A stretch of DNA of 34,624 bases from an uncultured Clostridia bacterium (GTDB taxonomy: Bacteria > Bacillota > Clostridia > Christensenellales > Borkfalkiaceae). Location: assembly GCA_947572415.1 (NCBI GenBank), contig CANPBT010000016.1, positions 1 through 34,624 of the forward strand, written 5' to 3'. The translations under genes were made by a program, and so were the position numbers. Shown in pieces: positions 31,244 to 34,624 of the stretch. Each line of letters starts with the position of its first letter. Within the stretch, counting starts at the first letter, position 1. The notes below the pieces were generated by a model. The model made no database searches, had not been told where the DNA came from, and was given only the letters and a program-made list of their open reading frames with translations.

Positions 31244-33247
31244 TCAAAGTCCTTCGTTTAAAAGCAAAATGAAGTTGCCGCCCTGCACGGTGCGTGCGCG
31301 GAACTGATAAAATTCGCCGCTTTTTACGTCAAACCAATCGCTGAAAGCAACCCGCGCAGGCGACTGTTCAAGAAAATCGTTTATACACTTTATAAATACC
31401 GAGCGTTTGTTTTCGTCGTCGGTGAGGCTTGCAACCCACATAATCCAGTCGCTCTTGGAATAATCCTCGCGTGAGTCGAGCGGTACGCCGAATTTTTCGA
31501 TTTTTGTGAGATAATAGTCCGTCTCCCTTTCCAAAATGCTTTGCGGAAAAAGTCCAAGTTTTAAAATCTTATCGAACGCAAGATTGTATTTTAAGGAAAA
31601 AGTCTGCTCGCCCGTATTCCAAGTAATAGGCAAGTGTGTAAATCCATTACCAAACTTAATAATTTCCGCCGCATAAGATTTGGCGATTTCACGGTATTTT
31701 TTATGCTCTGCTTGCTTTCCTGCGGCAAGGCATAATTCGGCATACGCCGCAATGCCTACCGTAGCCTTTATGGCGAGATTGATATTGTCTGCCAGGTGCC
31801 CCGCAAAATCGTCCGTGCAAAGCTGGTTTTCGGGTTTCAATCCGTATTTCACGAGATATTCCACCCATTTTGCGGTAAGTCCGCAATTTTCATTATATAG
31901 TGACAAATCACCGTCCGCGCGGAAGCATGCAAGCAGCATAATAATCATATTCGCGCACTCTTCGACCGGCATCTGAAATTCGAAATCATATATATCGGCG
32001 CTTGCCGGTAACATATAAAACGGAAAACGCGTATCGCCGTCGCCGTATACGCGGTCGGTAAGGCTGCCCAGATTTTTCAATCCGTAAATCTGTCCGCAGC
32101 AAGCGGGATAAGTACCCACGTCGTGTGGAGCGAAATCGCAGTTCCAGACCGGCATTTTTGCAAACGCTAAAATGGGACGAAGCATACCTTTTAACAGCTC
32201 CGTATTGTAAATAAGATAGAGCGGCATAGACGGATAGCTTACGTCTACCGTTGCCATACAGCCGTTGGAATAACACTCCTTGGAAAGAAACAAAACGTTG
32301 CCTGTGTTATCTTCAACAAGTTTATGCCCCGCCACGCTCTGCCTTAAAGAAGCATACAAAATATCAAGATATTCCTGCCCGTACTTTTCGGCGCGGGCCT
32401 TTAATTCGTTTTCGAACTTTGATAGTTCGGCATTGATTTTATCACTGTTATCCCAGACATATTTAAGAGCGTCCGTTATCTTATTATTTTTAAGATAGTA
32501 CCCCTTTAAAAATTCCCCGAAATAATCTATGGAAACGATATCGTCATATCCGAGCAAAATCAGACCCTGCGGTTTACTTGCAGAAGCGCCTATGTACCTA
32601 TCCTCGCCGGTATTTGAAAATTGCGTTTTTCCGGTAGAAACAAAATTTCTTAAATCGTCCCCGTCAAGGGCATAAGCTCTTTCGCCCGCAACGTACCAAT
32701 AACCCCAGTCGGCACCTATAGCGTCGTCGTTATTAGACAGCGGAAGCTGCTTTTTCAGCCCGAATACCGCATACTCGAATCCGTCCGAGCCTACCGCCAT
32801 GCTACGCAAACGCTTGTCGGGATGGGTTTTGTTGCACGCAAGCTCCCTGCCCGCGAAAAGGTATACGCTTACGTCTTTGCCGCCCTCTACTTCATATTCC
32901 ATATAGCAAACGGGCATGGAAAGCAAAGTCAAATCGTTTGGCGGAAGTGGCGAAACAAAGCGTACTTTTATTTTTGCCGAACCGGCTTTAAATCCGTATT
33001 CGGTTGAAAAAGCCGTTACGTTTATAAAAGTCTGTTCGGCATTTTTAACGCATCCGTACCATTTGGCGGCGTCGCCCATAAAGCAATATATTTTGCCGTC
33101 CGTTTTCACGAAGCCGTATAATTTTTTCTCTTCGCCGTACCAGGTTTGTATATTTCCGGCAGTGAGCCGTTCCGTTACGCTCCAAAACGAAAAATTCGGG
33201 TCCTTTAAAAATATAGGATAAGCGGGTAATTTTCTTTTAAGTTGCAT
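31244..33247 (-). CDS. Glutaminase-A-like (DUF5127/DUF4965/DUF1793) protein
   Basis: 667 residues. The architecture resembles fungal/bacterial glutaminase A: an N-terminal beta domain (about 1-230, DUF5127-like) and a helical (alpha/alpha)6-type domain with LFLSKECYSNGCMATVDVSY, PSMPLYLIYN and NCDFAPHDVGTYP. The C-terminal DUF1793-like segment includes DNINLAIKATVGIAAYAELC and DSREDYSKSDWIMWVAS. The family's annotated glutaminase activity comes from a few fungal members. Here, inside a glycosidase operon and without a signal peptide, a glycoside-hydrolase-like role is as likely. The ribosome-binding site is AAGGAT, 22 bp after the LacI-type gene. Confidence 0.8.
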   Translation of the reverse strand: MQLKRKLPAYPIFLKDPNFSFWSVTERLTAGNIQTWYGEEKKLYGFVKTDGKIYCFMGDAAKWYGCVKNAEQTFINVTAFSTEYGFKAGSAKIKVRFVSPLPPNDLTLLSMPVCYMEYEVEGGKDVSVYLFAGRELACNKTHPDKRLRSMAVGSDGFEYAVFGLKKQLPLSNNDDAIGADWGYWYVAGERAYALDGDDLRNFVSTGKTQFSNTGEDRYIGASASKPQGLILLGYDDIVSIDYFGEFLKGYYLKNNKITDALKYVWDNSDKINAELSKFENELKARAEKYGQEYLDILYASLRQSVAGHKLVEDNTGNVLFLSKECYSNGCMATVDVSYPSMPLYLIYNTELLKGMLRPILAFAKMPVWNCDFAPHDVGTYPACCGQIYGLKNLGSLTDRVYGDGDTRFPFYMLPASADIYDFEFQMPVEECANMIIMLLACFRADGDLSLYNENCGLTAKWVEYLVKYGLKPENQLCTDDFAGHLADNINLAIKATVGIAAYAELCLAAGKQAEHKKYREIAKSYAAEIIKFGNGFTHLPITWNTGEQTFSLKYNLAFDKILKLGLFPQSILERETDYYLTKIEKFGVPLDSREDYSKSDWIMWVASLTDDENKRSVFIKCINDFLEQSPARVAFSDWFDVKSGEFYQFRARTVQGGNFILLLNEGL

Positions 33248-33268
33248 ATATTTATCCTTCTTTGCTAT

Positions 33269-34258
33269 TTATTTTGTTTCATTTTTTAAATGTAATGATA
33301 CGGGCAAAACCATCCTTTGTATCTTACTGTCCGGTTTTTCAAAACGGTTTTTCATAACGTTAAAAGTAGCTTCGGCTAATTCAGAAAAGTTGATTTTTAC
33401 ACTGTCGATGTCCTCAAAACCAAACACATAACCGCTTAATCCGTCAAAACCTACAATGTGAATATCGGGGTAAATCTTACGTATCCCGCCCTTTCCTGAA
33501 ATTTTGTCAAGCTTCGCCATAACTTCATAAGCGAGCATATCGTTATAAAAAAAGATTTTACGGAAACCGTCCTCTATATATTTATATAAAACGGATATAT
33601 CTTCTTTATTGTAGTTAAATATACACACGTCCTTTTCCCCAGCAACTTCCTCCAATTCCGTTTTAAAGATAGAATAGCGGTGTGCGGAAAGAAAATAATC
33701 GATACCTACGTAAAGATATTTGTTTCCGTCATTAATGCTTTTCAAACGATGTGCCGCAAGGATACAACCCTTAAAATTATCTACCGTTACATTATCTACA
33801 ACGTCCTCTTTTATACTGCTACCGACAAACAATATGCCGATATTATTCAATTTGGCGAATTCGTACACCTCTTTCTTTAACGGCATATGCGTAATAAGTA
33901 AATCGGCACGTTGCAAAACACATTGCTTTATAGTATCCTTATTAAGCTCGGAGGCATACAAAAGCATAAAATCGTACTCGCTTTTTTTGCACAACAACTT
34001 GATAAATTCGTTAATAAACGTGTTGAAATACAAATTAGTCAACGAATCTATCAAAATTGCAATCAGCGGTTTTTCGTCTTTGTGCATTTTCTGTGCGACG
34101 TGATTGGGCATATAACCGAGTTCTATGGCTTTTTTTCTGACTTTCGCCTTAGTTTCGTCCGAAACGTCATCCATATCGCGCAATGCGTGCGAAACGGTAT
34201 TTATGGAAATATTCAATTCGGAAGCGATTTGTTTAAGACTTACGTTTTTAAGGCTCAT
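33269..34258 (-). CDS. LacI-family transcriptional regulator of the glycan operon
   Basis: 329 residues. A helix-turn-helix with hinge covers about residues 5-60 (SLKQIASELNISINTVSHAL, then LGYMPNHVAQKM). A periplasmic-binding-protein-like sensor domain follows (65-325), including PLIAILIDSLTNLYFN and IHIVGFDGLSGYVFG. It is encoded between the ABC ATPase and the catabolic genes on the same strand, so it most likely senses the imported sugar or a derivative and represses the operon. It starts ten bases after the ATPase stop. No own promoter is evident. Confidence 0.92.
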   Translation of the reverse strand: MSLKNVSLKQIASELNISINTVSHALRDMDDVSDETKAKVRKKAIELGYMPNHVAQKMHKDEKPLIAILIDSLTNLYFNTFINEFIKLLCKKSEYDFMLLYASELNKDTIKQCVLQRADLLITHMPLKKEVYEFAKLNNIGILFVGSSIKEDVVDNVTVDNFKGCILAAHRLKSINDGNKYLYVGIDYFLSAHRYSIFKTELEEVAGEKDVCIFNYNKEDISVLYKYIEDGFRKIFFYNDMLAYEVMAKLDKISGKGGIRKIYPDIHIVGFDGLSGYVFGFEDIDSVKINFSELAEATFNVMKNRFEKPDSKIQRMVLPVSLHLKNETK

Positions 34259-34268
34259 ATATTTATTC

Positions 34269-34624
34269 TCATTTTATAACGTCACCCGTTATCGGGTCGA
34301 ATACGAACAAATCGTCGGCTGAAAAGCTAACGGCAACTTTATCGTTTTGACCGAGCTTATCTTTCGCATCGATTTTACCTATCATATTTTTACCGCAGAA
34401 TTCGAAATAAACGTTGTACTCACCGCCTAAAAGCTCTGTAAGCTCCGGCTGCACGATATATGCACCCTTATAGGTTTTACCCTCTTCCGCTTTCTCAATC
34501 TTTATTCTTTCGGGACGGATTCCTACGAATACTTTTCTGTTGTTCTCTTTATAGGCTTTCAGCGCTGCAAATTTTTCCGCCGCAACCGTGCGTTCATGAA
34601 GCCAAGGGTCTTCCTCGGCTTTCT
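34269..34624 (-). CDS. Sugar ABC transporter ATPase (UgpC/MsmK type), 3' part
   Basis: The last 117 codons are visible. VFVGIRPERIKIEK and the following beta-rich segment to VFDPITGDVIK form the TOBE/MalK-type regulatory domain of sugar-importer ATPases (ugpC, msmK, malK). The Walker motifs lie outside the window. Such ATPases are often shared by several sugar importers. The position next to the LacI regulator and cytoplasmic glycosidases supports oligosaccharide import. Confidence 0.88.
   Translation of the reverse strand, partial: KAEEDPWLHERTVAAEKFAALKAYKENNRKVFVGIRPERIKIEKAEEGKTYKGAYIVQPELTELLGGEYNVYFEFCGKNMIGKIDAKDKLGQNDKVAVSFSADDLFVFDPITGDVIK

Overview
This window looks like the chromosome of a low-GC, Gram-positive anaerobe of the class Clostridia, probably an uncultured gut lineage. 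The basis is AT-rich intergenic DNA, strong GGAGG ribosome-binding sites, TTGACA/TATAAT promoters, Firmicutes-type relaxase and DUF6291 genes, and a dense plant/host-glycan degradation locus. The taxonomic call is an inference; no marker here fixes the genus.

Left flank (1-7.5 kb) is housekeeping chromosome: argS (partial, minus), ychF, gapA (minus), class II fba, a small lipoprotein, a small membrane-anchored protein, murG and mntP. Three neighbouring genes (5609, 5748 and 7386) have a -10 box ending exactly 6 nt before the ATG and no Shine-Dalgarno, which suggests leaderless mRNAs. A tRNA-Pro with the unusual anticodon AGG lies at 7524-7600.

Centre (7.58-23.15 kb) is a 15.55-kb integrative, probably mobilizable element inserted into the 3' end of that tRNA gene. 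A 25-bp duplication of the tRNA 3' end marks attL (7577-7601) and attR (23128-23152). Paired GGGGCA direct repeats just inside both ends look like integrase arm sites. The element has a recombination/transfer module (tyrosine integrase, ribbon-helix-helix protein, MobL-like relaxase, DUF6291 protein) and a single tightly packed seven-gene cargo operon read leftwards from one consensus promoter at 22859-22887.

The cargo operon is the most interesting part. In order it encodes an XRE regulator, an SPFH/band-7 protein, a coiled-coil protein, an ESCRT-III (Snf7)-like protein, a 1907-aa zinc ribbon-TIR-TPR-transmembrane-InlB/BspA-LRR protein, a Vps4-like AAA ATPase with an N-terminal MIT-like region, and a trypsin-like protease with its own zinc ribbon. 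This reads as an ESCRT-like membrane-remodelling machine joined to a TIR/protease signalling or effector arm behind a transmembrane receptor. A mobile defence or envelope-stress system is the simplest hypothesis; nothing in the sequence proves the function.

Right flank (23.15-34.6 kb) is chromosome again: the tRNA's displaced terminator, an IS110-family remnant, and a leftward carbohydrate operon (ABC transporter ATPase, LacI regulator, glutaminase-A-like/DUF4965 protein, GH3, MORN-SGNH esterase, GH31 with a PA14-like insert, GH42) ending at a perfect hairpin at 23655-23680. Together these would import and take apart a decorated oligosaccharide under LacI control.
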